From assembly GCA_964652835.1 (NCBI GenBank), contig CAZZCB010000005.1, positions 1 through 49,755 of the forward strand: 49,755 nt of DNA, given 5' to 3'. Below, in pieces: positions 1-8,109 of this stretch. Position numbers and translations under genes: made by a program. Within the stretch, counting starts at the first letter, position 1; each line of letters starts with the position of its first letter. The DNA is from JAUPTX01 sp964652835. GTDB lineage: Bacteria > Patescibacteriota > Minisyncoccia > Phycocordibacterales > CSBR16-119. The notes under the pieces are model-generated. The model saw only the letters and a program-made list of their open reading frames with translations, was not told where the DNA came from and did not search any database.

Positions 1-382
1 TTCTTGCGACAACTCTTTCAATCCCAGAATTTATGATCATCTTCGCGCAAACATAGCACGGAGTCATCTGACAATATAGTGTTGCGCCTTCTAGGGCGAT
101 GCCGACGCGAGCAGCGTGAGCGATAGCATTCTGCTCAGCATGAGCTGTTCGAATACAGTGACTAGATTCTGTGCCGTCTTCTTTTACGACTTTGTGCATT
201 TCGTGACCAACTTCATCGCAGTGTTTACAGCCGGCTGGAGAACCCACGTAGCCAGTTGCAAGTATTCTTTTATTTTTAGCGATAACGCATCCCGAGCGCC
301 CACGGTCGCAAGTTGCCCGTTTAGCCACAGCATCTACTATCTCAAAAAAATATTCATCCCAGGTTGGTCTTTTTTCTAACAT
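1..382 (-). CDS. dCMP deaminase, partial (3' end outside window)
   Basis: Read on the minus strand from ATG at 382, the frame stays open to the window edge, giving 127 codons. The product begins MLEKRPTWDEYFFEIVDAVA and has the zinc-dependent deaminase signature: HAEQNAI followed about 25 residues later by TPCYVCAKMI, which together give the zinc-binding His and two Cys and the catalytic Glu. An extra CKHC pair and a further Cys upstream resemble deoxycytidylate deaminases, which turn dCMP into dUMP for dTTP synthesis. Family assignment is from motifs; a ComE-type deaminase label would describe the same fold. It is separated from rplK by a terminator, so it has its own transcript or uses a promoter I cannot place. 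The C-terminus is missing because the window starts inside the gene. Confidence 0.88.
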   Translation of the reverse strand, partial: MLEKRPTWDEYFFEIVDAVAKRATCDRGRSGCVIAKNKRILATGYVGSPAGCKHCDEVGHEMHKVVKEDGTESSHCIRTAHAEQNAIAHAARVGIALEGATLYCQMTPCYVCAKMIINSGIERVVAR

Positions 383-413
383 AACAATATTATACGTTAA
401 TCGGGTCAAAATT

Positions 414-438
414 AAAAAGACCCCAAAAGGAGTCTTTT
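414..438 (-). terminator. Rho-independent terminator after rplK
   Basis: AAAAAGAC..C and GG.GTCTTTTT form a short stem with an AAAA loop and T-runs on both sides, so it could act on either strand. It lies directly after the rplK stop and separates rplK from the deaminase gene. Confidence 0.75.
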
Positions 439-445
439 TAACTGA

Positions 446-868
446 TTATTTAACTTCAATACCCATTGATTTACATTGTCCTTCTACGATTCTCATCGCT
501 CCGGCTAAATCTTTAGCATTTAGGTCTTTCATTTTAATCTCTGCGATCTCTTGTACTTGAGCTTTTGTCAGAGATCCAACTTTTGAAGTTCGGTTTTTTC
601 CTGAACCACTTTCAAGTCCTGCTGATTTTAGAATTAAACTCTTTGTAATCGGTGTTTTAACATCGAATTCAAATGATCTATCTTCGAAAACTCTTAGAAC
701 TACAGAAACTTTGTGACCCATATCTTGTTTTGTTCTTTCGTTAAATTCGTTAACGAAAGCACTGATGTTTACACCAGCTTGTCCAAGAGCTGGACCAAGT
801 GGCGGAGCAGGAGTAGCTTTTCCTGCTGGAACCTGCATTTTTACTGTTTTTGTTATTTTCTTTGCCAT
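446..868 (-). CDS. rplK: 50S ribosomal protein L11
   Basis: 140 aa, the usual length for L11. The N-terminal domain carries the family hallmark PPLGPALGQAGVN (residues 22-34). The C-terminal RNA-binding half contains the conserved TPITKSLILKSAG and the KxGSLTKAQVQEIAEIKM helix region. L11 binds the 23S rRNA GTPase-associated centre. It follows secE and nusG in the classical order, but rplA (L1), which normally comes next, is absent; a terminator follows instead. The spacer before the ATG is AT-rich, with no Shine-Dalgarno sequence, and contains a perfect 9-bp hairpin. Confidence 0.98.
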   Translation of the reverse strand: MAKKITKTVKMQVPAGKATPAPPLGPALGQAGVNISAFVNEFNERTKQDMGHKVSVVLRVFEDRSFEFDVKTPITKSLILKSAGLESGSGKNRTSKVGSLTKAQVQEIAEIKMKDLNAKDLAGAMRIVEGQCKSMGIEVK

Positions 869-951
869 AATAATTTAATGAAATGTATATATTCTTGGTA
901 CAAATTGAGGCTGTACTAAGATCGCCCTGATTAAAATTCTGTTGCGATAGA

Positions 952-972
952 GTGACTATACACTATAGTCAC
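952..972 (-). promoter_or_regulatory. Perfect hairpin in the nusG-rplK spacer
   Basis: GTGACTATA and TATAGTCAC form a perfect 9-bp inverted repeat around a 3-nt loop. It lies between the nusG stop and the rplK start and has no T-run, so it is not a standard terminator. It could be an RNA processing site or a leader element controlling L11; the function is unknown. Confidence 0.5.
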
Positions 973-990
973 CTGTTTGCCAATAGGCCT

Positions 991-1536
991 TTAGATCTTC
1001 TTAACTTGCAAGAAATCTAGCTCTACTGGAGTTTCTCGGCCAAACATTGAAACCAAAACGTTGATTTTTCCTCTTTCTTTGTCGATACTGTTGATTTTTC
1101 CTTCCAAGTCTTTAAACGGACCGTCAACGATTTTGATAGTTTCTCCGATTTCAGCATCGATGTTGAATTTATTCTTTTCGTCACCTTTCATTCTTCCGAA
1201 AAGAACATTTATTTCAGCCTCAGAAACTGGAACTGGGTTAACCCCTGCCCCAACGAATCCTGTAACACGTGGAGTGTTTCTAACAACATACCAAGAATCG
1301 TCTGTCACTATCATGTCCACTAGAATATATCCTGGATAGATTTTTTCTTCTGTTTCAACTCTCTTACCACCTTTGATTTTTATTTTCTTTTCTGTTGGAA
1401 CAATAACTTCAAAAATCTTGTCTTGCATTCCGAGTGACTCTATTCTTTGTTTAAGATTTCGAAGAACTGCATTTTCATATCCAGCGTAAGTGTGGATAGC
1501 GTACCAGTTTCTCTCGCCTATTGATTGCTTTGCCAT
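991..1536 (-). CDS. nusG: Transcription termination/antitermination factor NusG
   Basis: 181 aa, typical of NusG. The N-terminal NGN domain begins NWYAIHTYAGYE (from residue 10) and contains YPGYILVDM and VRNTPRVTGFVG. The C-terminal KOW domain (about residues 128-178) contains GPFKDLEGKINSID and ends in ELDFLQVKKI. NusG binds RNA polymerase and links it to Rho or to ribosomal protein S10. It starts 2 nt after the secE stop, so the two genes are co-transcribed and probably translationally coupled. Confidence 0.98.
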   Translation of the reverse strand: MAKQSIGERNWYAIHTYAGYENAVLRNLKQRIESLGMQDKIFEVIVPTEKKIKIKGGKRVETEEKIYPGYILVDMIVTDDSWYVVRNTPRVTGFVGAGVNPVPVSEAEINVLFGRMKGDEKNKFNIDAEIGETIKIVDGPFKDLEGKINSIDKERGKINVLVSMFGRETPVELDFLQVKKI

Positions 1537-1538
1537 AA

Positions 1539-1715
1539 TTAAATAATTTCTTTAAGCGCGCTAGTAAATACAAGATCCCAAAGTCCTAAGTAGTAAGCAA
1601 CAATAAGAGCAATAACTATAACTGCAAAAGTATAGACTGCTGTTTCTCTTTTTGTTGGCCATTTAATATGCTTTACTTCACCAAAAGATTCTTTTATATA
1701 TGTAAAAAATTTCAT
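1539..1715 (-). CDS. secE: Preprotein translocase subunit SecE
   Basis: 58 aa, a single-span SecE of minimal length. It has the amphipathic N-terminal segment MKFFTYIKESFGEVKHIKWP, the conserved KWPTKRET motif (the W-P is the SecE hallmark) and one transmembrane helix, VYTFAVIVIALIVAYYLGL. SecE clamps SecY in the membrane. It is the first gene of the secE-nusG-rplK run. Confidence 0.95.
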   Translation of the reverse strand: MKFFTYIKESFGEVKHIKWPTKRETAVYTFAVIVIALIVAYYLGLWDLVFTSALKEII

Positions 1716-1748
1716 TATATTATTTGCTAGCTAGTAATTTCTGCTTAT

Positions 1749-1754
1749 ATTATA
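1749..1754 (-). promoter_or_regulatory. -10 box candidate for secE-nusG-rplK
   Basis: TATAAT on the minus strand, 33 nt before the secE ATG. No convincing -35 is seen. It is the only good -10 between the preceding terminator and secE. Confidence 0.4.
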
Positions 1755-1771
1755 TAGGGTTTCCCCTTACT

Positions 1772-1793
1772 AAAAAACCCCCGTGGGGTTATT
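1772..1793 (-). terminator. Terminator after the 1022-aa secreted protein
   Basis: On the minus strand AACCCC and GGGGTT form a GC-rich stem around ACG, followed by TTTT. It lies about 40 bp after the stop of the 1829-4897 gene and in front of secE. Confidence 0.75.
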
Positions 1794-1828
1794 TAGAATA
1801 TACTCTTATTTACTATATTTGTCAACGA

Positions 1829-4800
1829 CTAAAACCTCCCCTCCACCGCCGTCGGGAAACAAGGCTTTAAACTAAGAGTTGCAGAAGCTTGGTTATCTAC
1901 TGAAGACACATCTGTTTGATCTAGCGACTCTAGACTTGCTGTATTTACTTTTGCTCCACAAGTTTTTATAGGCACCTTTGTTGTGATATCTATGTATGTG
2001 GCTTCTCCAGGAGAAAGCTCTGGTATGTAATATATTCCAGAGTTTGGACTATATATTTCTAATTCGTTTTGGTTGTTATACGAGAAGTATGTAATGCCGG
2101 CTGGCAAGAAGTCTGAGATGTTTATGTTTGTTGCCACGCTTGGACCACTATTAAATACTCTGATTCTCCAAGTAACAAATCTATCAAACACTGAAAGACT
2201 GCTATCTATTAAATCTTTTTTAATTGTGATGTTTGTGGTTTGAGGAACTCCTGTCTGTAGAGTCACACCAAAATCTAGGTTTTGTATTGTCTGACCGTCT
2301 TCTAAGATAGCAGTTTGCATGTGGTTGTAATTTGTAAATGGATCTGTACTTACTTCCGGCTCGGTTACTGACTGATACAGGTTTTCCCCTATTAATCCTA
2401 TGTAATACTCTCCGTCAGGAAGATTTGTGAACTCATACTTACCTAGATTTGGTAGATCCTGGGTGGTTGTTGTCTGTATTGGTGTATTGTTTCCTGATTG
2501 GAAGAGTCCCACTTCCACACCTGGAAGACGTGGTTCACTAGATTCTGCTGAGCTGTTTTGGTTTTGGTCTTGGTAGAGGTGGCCGGAGAGAATGTTGGTT
2601 CCTAAAAATACTCTTTTTAGACTTAGTCCGTCAAAAAAATCTTGACCATAACTATCACTTATATTTATATCAGCATATGAATGCTTGGGATTTATTATCA
2701 TGTATCTATATTCAATTCCGTTATCAGGAATTTCGAAATTTGCAGAATATTGATTCCACTGACTTGCGTCATTGGGAACCATATCTGTAGTAGTAACTGG
2801 AATATTAAGTATAAAGTCTGTAGGAAGTGGTACGTATTGATTCGGAGGAAAAACCTGAGATGGTTGAGTGTTTGTAAAAATTACTTCTACTATGGGATTT
2901 GAGGGGATACTATAAATTTTATAATGAACGCCATAGAAAGATAAGCTGTAAGTATCTGCAATAAGAGGATTTCTTAATTCATTAAAAAAAGACTCAGACC
3001 AATATAGTTCATCTGCCATTCCATTAAATGTTCTAAAATACCTATCATTTGGAGACGGACTATAAGTTCCATTAACTCCTAGACCAATCCAATTATAAAA
3101 ATCATAATCCCTTGAATATACATCTGGTGTAGGGTGTAGAAGACACCAGAAGGAAATTTCGGACGGACAAGAATAGCCTAATTGACCACCGGGGGCGGGA
3201 TAGGCACCATACTCAAAATCTCCATTACAAATATACTCGTCAGGATCAGAGGTACATAGCTCAAATGAAATAGTAGCAGGAAAAGATATTCTTCCTGTGG
3301 TTAAATTATTATTTGTATACTCAAAAATCCTAGTAGATTGATCAATGGTTGGAATAAGGCGAATAGAACTGGCGCCAGAAAATGTTTGTATTTCATTAGA
3401 ACAATTAGTGTTTGAAAAATACTGAATCACATCCCCGGATTCCGAAGCAACTATTTCAAAAGTATTTACCCTAAGCTGATTTATAGATCCTTCGGGATTT
3501 ATATCATTATTCAGTAAGTCAACACACACTGGCTCTGGTCCATTTAAATCAACATTATCATCCACCGCCACCGGAGTAGAATCCCCACATTCTTCTACTC
3601 CATCGACTTGGTAGCCCAAATGACACAGAACTTCAAGCTCGTGTTCATGTATCTCTCTTTCGGTATTTGTGGTAATTGATTGATGCATTACATATTCTTC
3701 ACCTCCTGAACGACTCATATCGAAATGAGAAAGTGATGAACCTTGTTGCCAAGATGTTGGACTGTAAATTGGACGAATACCATCTGGAGTAGCATTTAGG
3801 ATATTTTTAACACCTCGGTAAACAACCTGGTTTGTTATAAACCAAGGAGAAGGAGCTCCAACCGGGACATTTAAGAGGTTTGTGATGGCAGTGATGAATC
3901 TGTTTTGAAGAGATTCATCTTTGTATGTGTGGTGGTCAAAAGTTCCGTGTCTGTGCTCTACGCCAGTTTGTGATATTACCGCAGGCAGGAGAGTTCTGAA
4001 TCCTAGTGCGTGCATCATCTCATGCCACATAACAGTATAAAAGTCGTAGGTATTTTGATTTAAATTTGAATCAATACTCCAGTTAATACCGCTCCAGTTT
4101 GTGATTACAAAAGCGTCAAAGTTTCCTGATCCAGGTGTTGGGTCTTGTCTTGAAATTATGTGTTTATGAAGAGAACCGTTGTCAGGACCAGCCGCATAGT
4201 AGCCAAAGTATGAAGATGCCCCAGCTAAGGCTCCAGGGTTTAAGTCTTGGTCACCCCTACTAAAAAGAATATCTGGAGTTACAGCGGTGTTATCTATCAT
4301 CAAAAGTTCAGAGATATCTTCTAGAACCTGACAGGCTTCCTCTCTTCTACCATCTCCATATGAAGGATCATCGAAACCAACGTTAGTATTTAGTACAACA
4401 TCTTCAAAGTAAGCTTTAAAGTAGCCAGTGACAGATATATTTGCACGACAATTGTAAACTCCTGGCGTAGACGTGTCTTCATCATATGCTACTGCTTTGT
4501 TTGTTTTGAGAGATTCTAGGAAGGACTGTTTTCTTGGCTGTTCTTTTTTCATGAAAGCATTTTCTTTTACTGGATAGCCCCAAGCGTCGCGGATTGGACC
4601 AAAATCTGTAAGATTACCTGCCTTTGTTTGATCAAACTGAGCTATTGGTAGATCAAAGTTTGCTTCTTTGGAGGAAGAAGATTTTTTTTCAAAAACATAG
4701 TTAAAGTTAAAAGCTCCTGGAAATTCTTTTGAAGGAGAGATGTTGTAAATATTTTCTTTTTGTTTTGAGCTAATTACAGAGGCTGATTGGTTGGAATTAA

Positions 4801-4897
4801 TGAACGCTTTAGAGAGAAATGAACCTTGAGTGCCAAGAACAAACAAAAACAAGAATGCGGACGAGAGCAGGACACCAGATAAAAATTTTATTTTCAT
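1829..4897 (-). CDS. Secreted metalloprotease-like protein with SdrD-B-like and DUF11-like domains
   Basis: 1022 aa. A signal peptide or anchor at residues 5-30 (hydrophobic LSGVLLSSAFLFLFVLG) directs export. The motif HEMMHALGF at residues 292-300 is a zinc-metallopeptidase HExxHxxGF signature of the metzincin kind; the third ligand is not obvious, with several His about 15-25 residues later. A middle part beginning NGDFEYGAYPAP looks like a carbohydrate-binding jelly roll. Residues about 770-877 resemble the SdrD B-like/Cna-B fold (GHLYQDQNQN, then LPGVEVGLFQ and KYEFTNLPDGEYYIGL). Residues about 886-1010 resemble DUF11 (FNSGPSVATNINISDFLPAG). There is no LPXTG or other anchor at the C-terminus. 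The likely role is surface or extracellular proteolysis or adhesion, inferred from domains. The start is supported by a promoter ending 6 nt upstream. Confidence 0.85.
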   Translation of the reverse strand: MKIKFLSGVLLSSAFLFLFVLGTQGSFLSKAFINSNQSASVISSKQKENIYNISPSKEFPGAFNFNYVFEKKSSSSKEANFDLPIAQFDQTKAGNLTDFGPIRDAWGYPVKENAFMKKEQPRKQSFLESLKTNKAVAYDEDTSTPGVYNCRANISVTGYFKAYFEDVVLNTNVGFDDPSYGDGRREEACQVLEDISELLMIDNTAVTPDILFSRGDQDLNPGALAGASSYFGYYAAGPDNGSLHKHIISRQDPTPGSGNFDAFVITNWSGINWSIDSNLNQNTYDFYTVMWHEMMHALGFRTLLPAVISQTGVEHRHGTFDHHTYKDESLQNRFITAITNLLNVPVGAPSPWFITNQVVYRGVKNILNATPDGIRPIYSPTSWQQGSSLSHFDMSRSGGEEYVMHQSITTNTEREIHEHELEVLCHLGYQVDGVEECGDSTPVAVDDNVDLNGPEPVCVDLLNNDINPEGSINQLRVNTFEIVASESGDVIQYFSNTNCSNEIQTFSGASSIRLIPTIDQSTRIFEYTNNNLTTGRISFPATISFELCTSDPDEYICNGDFEYGAYPAPGGQLGYSCPSEISFWCLLHPTPDVYSRDYDFYNWIGLGVNGTYSPSPNDRYFRTFNGMADELYWSESFFNELRNPLIADTYSLSFYGVHYKIYSIPSNPIVEVIFTNTQPSQVFPPNQYVPLPTDFILNIPVTTTDMVPNDASQWNQYSANFEIPDNGIEYRYMIINPKHSYADINISDSYGQDFFDGLSLKRVFLGTNILSGHLYQDQNQNSSAESSEPRLPGVEVGLFQSGNNTPIQTTTTQDLPNLGKYEFTNLPDGEYYIGLIGENLYQSVTEPEVSTDPFTNYNHMQTAILEDGQTIQNLDFGVTLQTGVPQTTNITIKKDLIDSSLSVFDRFVTWRIRVFNSGPSVATNINISDFLPAGITYFSYNNQNELEIYSPNSGIYYIPELSPGEATYIDITTKVPIKTCGAKVNTASLESLDQTDVSSVDNQASATLSLKPCFPTAVEGRF

Positions 4898-4903
4898 AAA
4901 GAT

Positions 4904-4932
4904 ATTATAACTTTGATTATAAAGTTGTGCAA
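4904..4932 (-). promoter_or_regulatory. Sigma70-type promoter of the 1829-4897 gene, predicted leaderless
   Basis: TTGCAC, 17 bp, TATAAT. The -10 ends 6 nt before the ATG, so transcription should begin at or next to the start codon. Confidence 0.75.
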
Positions 4933-4937
4933 AACTT

Positions 4938-4967
4938 TTATTGCTTTATTTTTTTATGGTGTATAAT
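4938..4967 (+). promoter_or_regulatory. Promoter of the 4997-5239 gene
   Basis: TTATTG, 18 bp, TATAAT, with the -10 ending 29 nt before the ATG. It is divergent from the promoter of the large secreted protein and partly overlaps its upstream region. Confidence 0.6.
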
Positions 4968-4996
4968 TTGTTTATAAAATCTTTTTAAATTTATTT

Positions 4997-5239
4997 ATGG
5001 CAACAGTTAAAAAAACAACAAAAAAAGTTGCAGAAAAATCTCCTGAAGTAAAGAAAGTTCCAGCGTCCCTTAAAGAAGAAAATGTATTTGCAAAAATAAC
5101 AAAAACTATCATGCAACTTTGTGTGGCTATAGTGGCTATCGTTGTTGTTTTTTCTCCAGATTCTACTTGGGTACTAGGTCCGATTATCGGATCTCTTTCA
5201 ATAATGGGTATCGCTCTTGGATACTTTGCTTCAAAATAA
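4997..5239 (+). CDS. Small two-helix membrane protein, unknown function
   Basis: 80 aa. The first 35 residues are Lys-rich and charged, with repeated KKTTKK and KKV. Two hydrophobic helices follow (about residues 36-54, VAIVAIVVVF, and 58-77, LGPIIGSLSIMGIALGYF). The gene stands alone between a promoter and a strong terminator, in divergent orientation to its neighbours. I do not recognise the family. A Lys-rich cytoplasmic tail on a helical hairpin could bind nucleic acid or acidic lipids, but nothing proves this. Confidence 0.7.
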   Translation: MATVKKTTKKVAEKSPEVKKVPASLKEENVFAKITKTIMQLCVAIVAIVVVFSPDSTWVLGPIIGSLSIMGIALGYFASK

Positions 5240-5251
5240 AATAGTAAATAA

Positions 5252-5286
5252 AAAACAAAAAATCCCTTACGGGATTTTTTGTTTTT
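5252..5286. terminator. Bidirectional terminator
   Basis: AAAACAAAAAATCCC and GGGATTTTTTGTTTT form a long perfect stem around TTAC, with A- and T-runs on the two sides. It serves the convergent genes ending at 5239 (plus) and 5291 (minus). Confidence 0.9.
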
Positions 5287-5290
5287 TTAT

Positions 5291-6070
5291 TTATTTAACC
5301 CTATAAGTTATAGTCACTGTTGTTTCTATCTTATTCTCTCCTGTTGGAAGAGTTATGTTTGCCACTGGAGCTGACATGGCCGAGTCTTGTGCCGCCATCT
5401 CTGCTTTTGCGTAATACATCCCTCCGTTATATCCTTCTGAGAAGTTTTCTATCCCAACAATTCTAACGTCTAGGTTTTTCGCTAACACTTTTGCTTTTTC
5501 TTTTGCTTTTGCGATAGCTTCTTCTCTAACTTTTGCTTTTAAATCATCTTCATTCTCTACTCTGAAGTTCGGTCCATAAATATTTGAAACACCGACTCCA
5601 CCCAAAGATGAGATGACTTTTCCTACGTTATCAAGATTTCTTATTGTTACTGATATTGATTGATTTGCTTCGTAACCAACAAGAGCTCTTTCGCCATCGT
5701 CACATCGGTATTGTAAACAGATAGCTTTTCCGTATTCGTATCGTGGGTTTGCATTATAGTAAGTTGTTTTGATATCTTTATCTTCTATTCCTATTTCTTT
5801 TAGAGATAAAATAGTGGCCTTTATTTTTGCATCTACTGCTTCTTGAGCAACAGACAAATCTTTATTTTCCTCTACCACTGAAAAAGATATTTCAGCGATA
5901 TCAGGCGCCATGAAAGTTTCGGCTGAAGCGTCTACTGTAATAGTGTCAAAATCTCCTTTGGTCTTTGATCCTGTAAATATTTGAACAACAATATAAACAG
6001 ACAATAGTAAAAGTACTATTGTTAGAACCCCTAGTGCATTTTTAAGACTATCTTGTAGTGATTTTTCCAT
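5291..6070 (-). CDS. SIMPL (DUF541) domain protein
   Basis: 259 aa. One N-terminal membrane helix (about residues 14-32) is followed by a SIMPL domain. The strand TITVDASAETFMAPDIAEISFSV is the typical opening (x-V-x-A-x-P-D-x-A), and ARAKA-type repeats appear as AIAKAKEKAKVLAKNL. The domain ends in ETTVTITYRVK, also typical. SIMPL proteins are exported, and characterised relatives form ring-like assemblies or support outer-layer stress resistance; the role here is unknown. A Cys pair (AICLQYRC) is inserted in the domain. The gene lies at the end of a run with the DUF membrane protein and the FKBP. A second, divergent SIMPL gene is at 22985-23725. Confidence 0.88.
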   Translation of the reverse strand: MEKSLQDSLKNALGVLTIVLLLLSVYIVVQIFTGSKTKGDFDTITVDASAETFMAPDIAEISFSVVEENKDLSVAQEAVDAKIKATILSLKEIGIEDKDIKTTYYNANPRYEYGKAICLQYRCDDGERALVGYEANQSISVTIRNLDNVGKVISSLGGVGVSNIYGPNFRVENEDDLKAKVREEAIAKAKEKAKVLAKNLDVRIVGIENFSEGYNGGMYYAKAEMAAQDSAMSAPVANITLPTGENKIETTVTITYRVK

Positions 6071-6077
6071 AAATTTA

Positions 6078-6731
6078 TTAGTTTTTAATTTTAAGCTTGC
6101 TATAGATATGCGCTATAGATATGAGGGTAAGCGGGACAGTTATTAGTAGTCCGACGCCTAAAATCATGGCTCCAAGCATATTCAAAAGTAATGTGAATAT
6201 GGCGAATTTAACCAAAAATACCCTATTCCCGGCCGCAAGACCAAAAGAGTCTTTTATCGCAGTCCAGAAATCAGCCCCTTCATCTATAAGACGATAATAA
6301 GGGAAAAATATTACTCCGATAAAGTAGACGAATAAAAACACAAATAAAGCGAGCGAAACAATACTTCCAAGGAAAATATCCGTGTTCATTAAAATTACAT
6401 TCAGTCCTGTTACGAGGGCAAGAAATACACTAACTATCAGACTAACTGCTAGAAACTGAAGATAAACTTTTTGTGTTAAACCTTTGAAAAGTTGATTAAA
6501 ATCTACTTTTTCATTTTTAGATACCGAAACAGACACTTTGGTCATCGCGTAATACACAACCGGAGTCACAAAAATAGAAACTAAGCCAGATAAAGACAAA
6601 ATATGCCCCCCTCTCAAACTAAGTGCAAATGAAACAATAAACACTAACAAGAAAAACGGCACCAGTGTCTTCCAGTTTGCTTTTGTCTGTTTCCAGCTTT
6701 CTTTTAAAATTTCTCTTAAGCTTATTTTCAT
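6078..6731 (-). CDS. Polytopic membrane protein, unknown function
   Basis: 217 aa with about five to six hydrophobic helices. The opening SLREILKESWKQTKANWKTLVPFF and the amphipathic loop YYRLIDEGADFWTAIKDSF recall the YciC/DUF975-like membrane proteins that start with an amphipathic 'A...W...KKNWW' helix. It sits 7 nt upstream of the SIMPL gene and 4 nt downstream of the FKBP gene, so the three are probably one transcript. Function unknown; a role in membrane or surface protein homeostasis is only suggested by the neighbours. Confidence 0.7.
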   Translation of the reverse strand: MKISLREILKESWKQTKANWKTLVPFFLLVFIVSFALSLRGGHILSLSGLVSIFVTPVVYYAMTKVSVSVSKNEKVDFNQLFKGLTQKVYLQFLAVSLIVSVFLALVTGLNVILMNTDIFLGSIVSLALFVFLFVYFIGVIFFPYYRLIDEGADFWTAIKDSFGLAAGNRVFLVKFAIFTLLLNMLGAMILGVGLLITVPLTLISIAHIYSKLKIKN

Positions 6732-6735
6732 ATTT

Positions 6736-7212
6736 TTATTTTATTTCTTTTAGCTCAACTTCGAAAACTAAAGTAGAGTTTGCTGGAATAGGACCAACTG
6801 CATTTTCTCCATAAGCAAAAGCTGGAGGAAGAACTAGTCTTCTTACTTCCCCAACCTTCATCCCCATAAGTCCTATCTCCCATCCAGATATAACCTGACC
6901 AGCCCCCAGTGTGAATTCAAAATTTTGACCACTTGAAACATTTGAATCAAAAACTTGTCCGTCTTTAAAAGATCCAACATACACAACTCCTAAAGTGTCA
7001 CCTGCTTTTGAAGTCATCTCACCAGCACCTTCCCTTAGGATTGTCATTTGAGGAGCGCTATTCATATCTATATTTGATTCTTCATTCATATTTTCTGAAA
7101 CTTCTTGATTAGGATTAATAACTTCTTTTTCTGGGGCATTTTTTATCATAAGATAAGCACCAAAACCAACTAGGGCTAAAACCAGAATTGAGACCAATAA
7201 ATTTTTATTCAT
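6736..7212 (-). CDS. Membrane-anchored FKBP-type peptidyl-prolyl isomerase
   Basis: 158 aa. A single N-terminal helix (about residues 4-22) anchors a short acidic linker, followed by an FKBP domain at about residues 70-158. The domain shows the FKBP signature: VVYVGSFKDGQVFDS, then GAGQVISGWEIGLMGMKVGE, then PPAFAYGENAVGPIPANSTLVFEVELKEI. The order and the active-site residues (Tyr, Phe-Asp, Val-Ile-Trp, Tyr, Phe) are as expected. It catalyses proline isomerisation, here probably outside the membrane, helping exported proteins fold. It is the first gene of a three-gene run with the membrane protein and SIMPL gene. Confidence 0.93.
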   Translation of the reverse strand: MNKNLLVSILVLALVGFGAYLMIKNAPEKEVINPNQEVSENMNEESNIDMNSAPQMTILREGAGEMTSKAGDTLGVVYVGSFKDGQVFDSNVSSGQNFEFTLGAGQVISGWEIGLMGMKVGEVRRLVLPPAFAYGENAVGPIPANSTLVFEVELKEIK

Positions 7213-7251
7213 AACTTATTACTTTAAATTTAAACTATTAAAACTTCTAAT

Positions 7252-7257
7252 ATTATA
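7252..7257 (-). promoter_or_regulatory. -10 box for the FKBP gene run
   Basis: TATAAT on the minus strand 39 nt before the FKBP start, just beyond the stop of the upstream nuclease gene. The -35 is not clear. Confidence 0.45.
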
Positions 7258-7259
7258 TC

Positions 7260-8084
7260 TTATTTAACCAATTCTTGAACCTCTTTAAATATAGCCTTTG
7301 CTTTGTATGGGTTTATATTGAACTCCAGAGCCATATCTTCTGCTGAATAAGGAAGCAGGTCTTGGGCTAAAATCATCCCTCTTTTTGCTATTTCTTCAAG
7401 TGCTGATTTCGTAATAGAAGGTATAACTGTAACAGGATAAATCTTTTTCTCTATTATAAGGTCCTCTAGCGACTTCCCTTTTGGGTATGTCCAACCTGTT
7501 AAATCTAGGTTGTAGGCTTTTGCGTATTTAATAGCTGTTTCTGTAAATTTAGTGTTTGTAACAAGCCAAGGAATATATTGTTTATTTTTCTTTTTATTTT
7601 GCTCGTTGTTGTTTATGTCTCGAACTCTAGCTTCCGCGTACATAACTTCGTTTATGTGAGTTCTGATACCTTCTTCGTTTCTATATTTTGCTTCAATTAA
7701 AAAGGTTTGATTATTTTTTTCTGCAATAACGTCGATCTCGTGAATCACACCTTTTCCTTTCATCATCACATTTCTTCTTGTTTTGTATCCATAAGCGCGA
7801 AGTACTGCTTCGACGTATTGTTCAAAAAGAAAACCAGCTGGCCCAAGAGAATTTATGCCTCTTTTAAGAGAATACCTGACAGCAATATCTAAATCTTCTT
7901 TAATCAAATGCCGTAGAGAATCTCTAAATATATTTGAACTTGTAACTCCAGGTTTTACTTTTTGGGCAACCATCTCGCAGATACTAGTCGCAACACTCGC
8001 TGGAGCCCCGGCTCTTTTTATAGAATCACAAAGTTTTTTAGAATCGAAAGACTGCACTACTCCTCCTGATTTTATTATTTCCAT
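7260..8084 (-). CDS. ATP-cone domain fused to a Mrr-like PD-(D/E)xK nuclease
   Basis: 274 aa. Residues 1-80 form an ATP-cone (MEIIKSGGVVQSFDSKKLCD, then AGA and VKPGVTSSNI), the nucleotide-sensing module of ribonucleotide reductases and NrdR. Residues about 85-200 form a restriction-endonuclease-like fold: E89, D118 (in HEID) and E131-A-K133, the PD-(D/E)xK catalytic set. The C-terminal segment around SAEDMALEFNINPYKAKAIFKEV looks like a helix-hairpin-helix or SAM-like DNA-binding unit. A nucleotide-gated DNA nuclease is the natural reading, perhaps for DNA repair or defence; the substrate is unknown. It follows the SET and DsbA-like genes at short distance. No methyltransferase partner is nearby, so it is not a classical restriction system. 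Confidence 0.85.
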   Translation of the reverse strand: MEIIKSGGVVQSFDSKKLCDSIKRAGAPASVATSICEMVAQKVKPGVTSSNIFRDSLRHLIKEDLDIAVRYSLKRGINSLGPAGFLFEQYVEAVLRAYGYKTRRNVMMKGKGVIHEIDVIAEKNNQTFLIEAKYRNEEGIRTHINEVMYAEARVRDINNNEQNKKKNKQYIPWLVTNTKFTETAIKYAKAYNLDLTGWTYPKGKSLEDLIIEKKIYPVTVIPSITKSALEEIAKRGMILAQDLLPYSAEDMALEFNINPYKAKAIFKEVQELVK

Positions 8085-8109
8085 AATTTATTCTGATAAT
8101 TATTTATAA

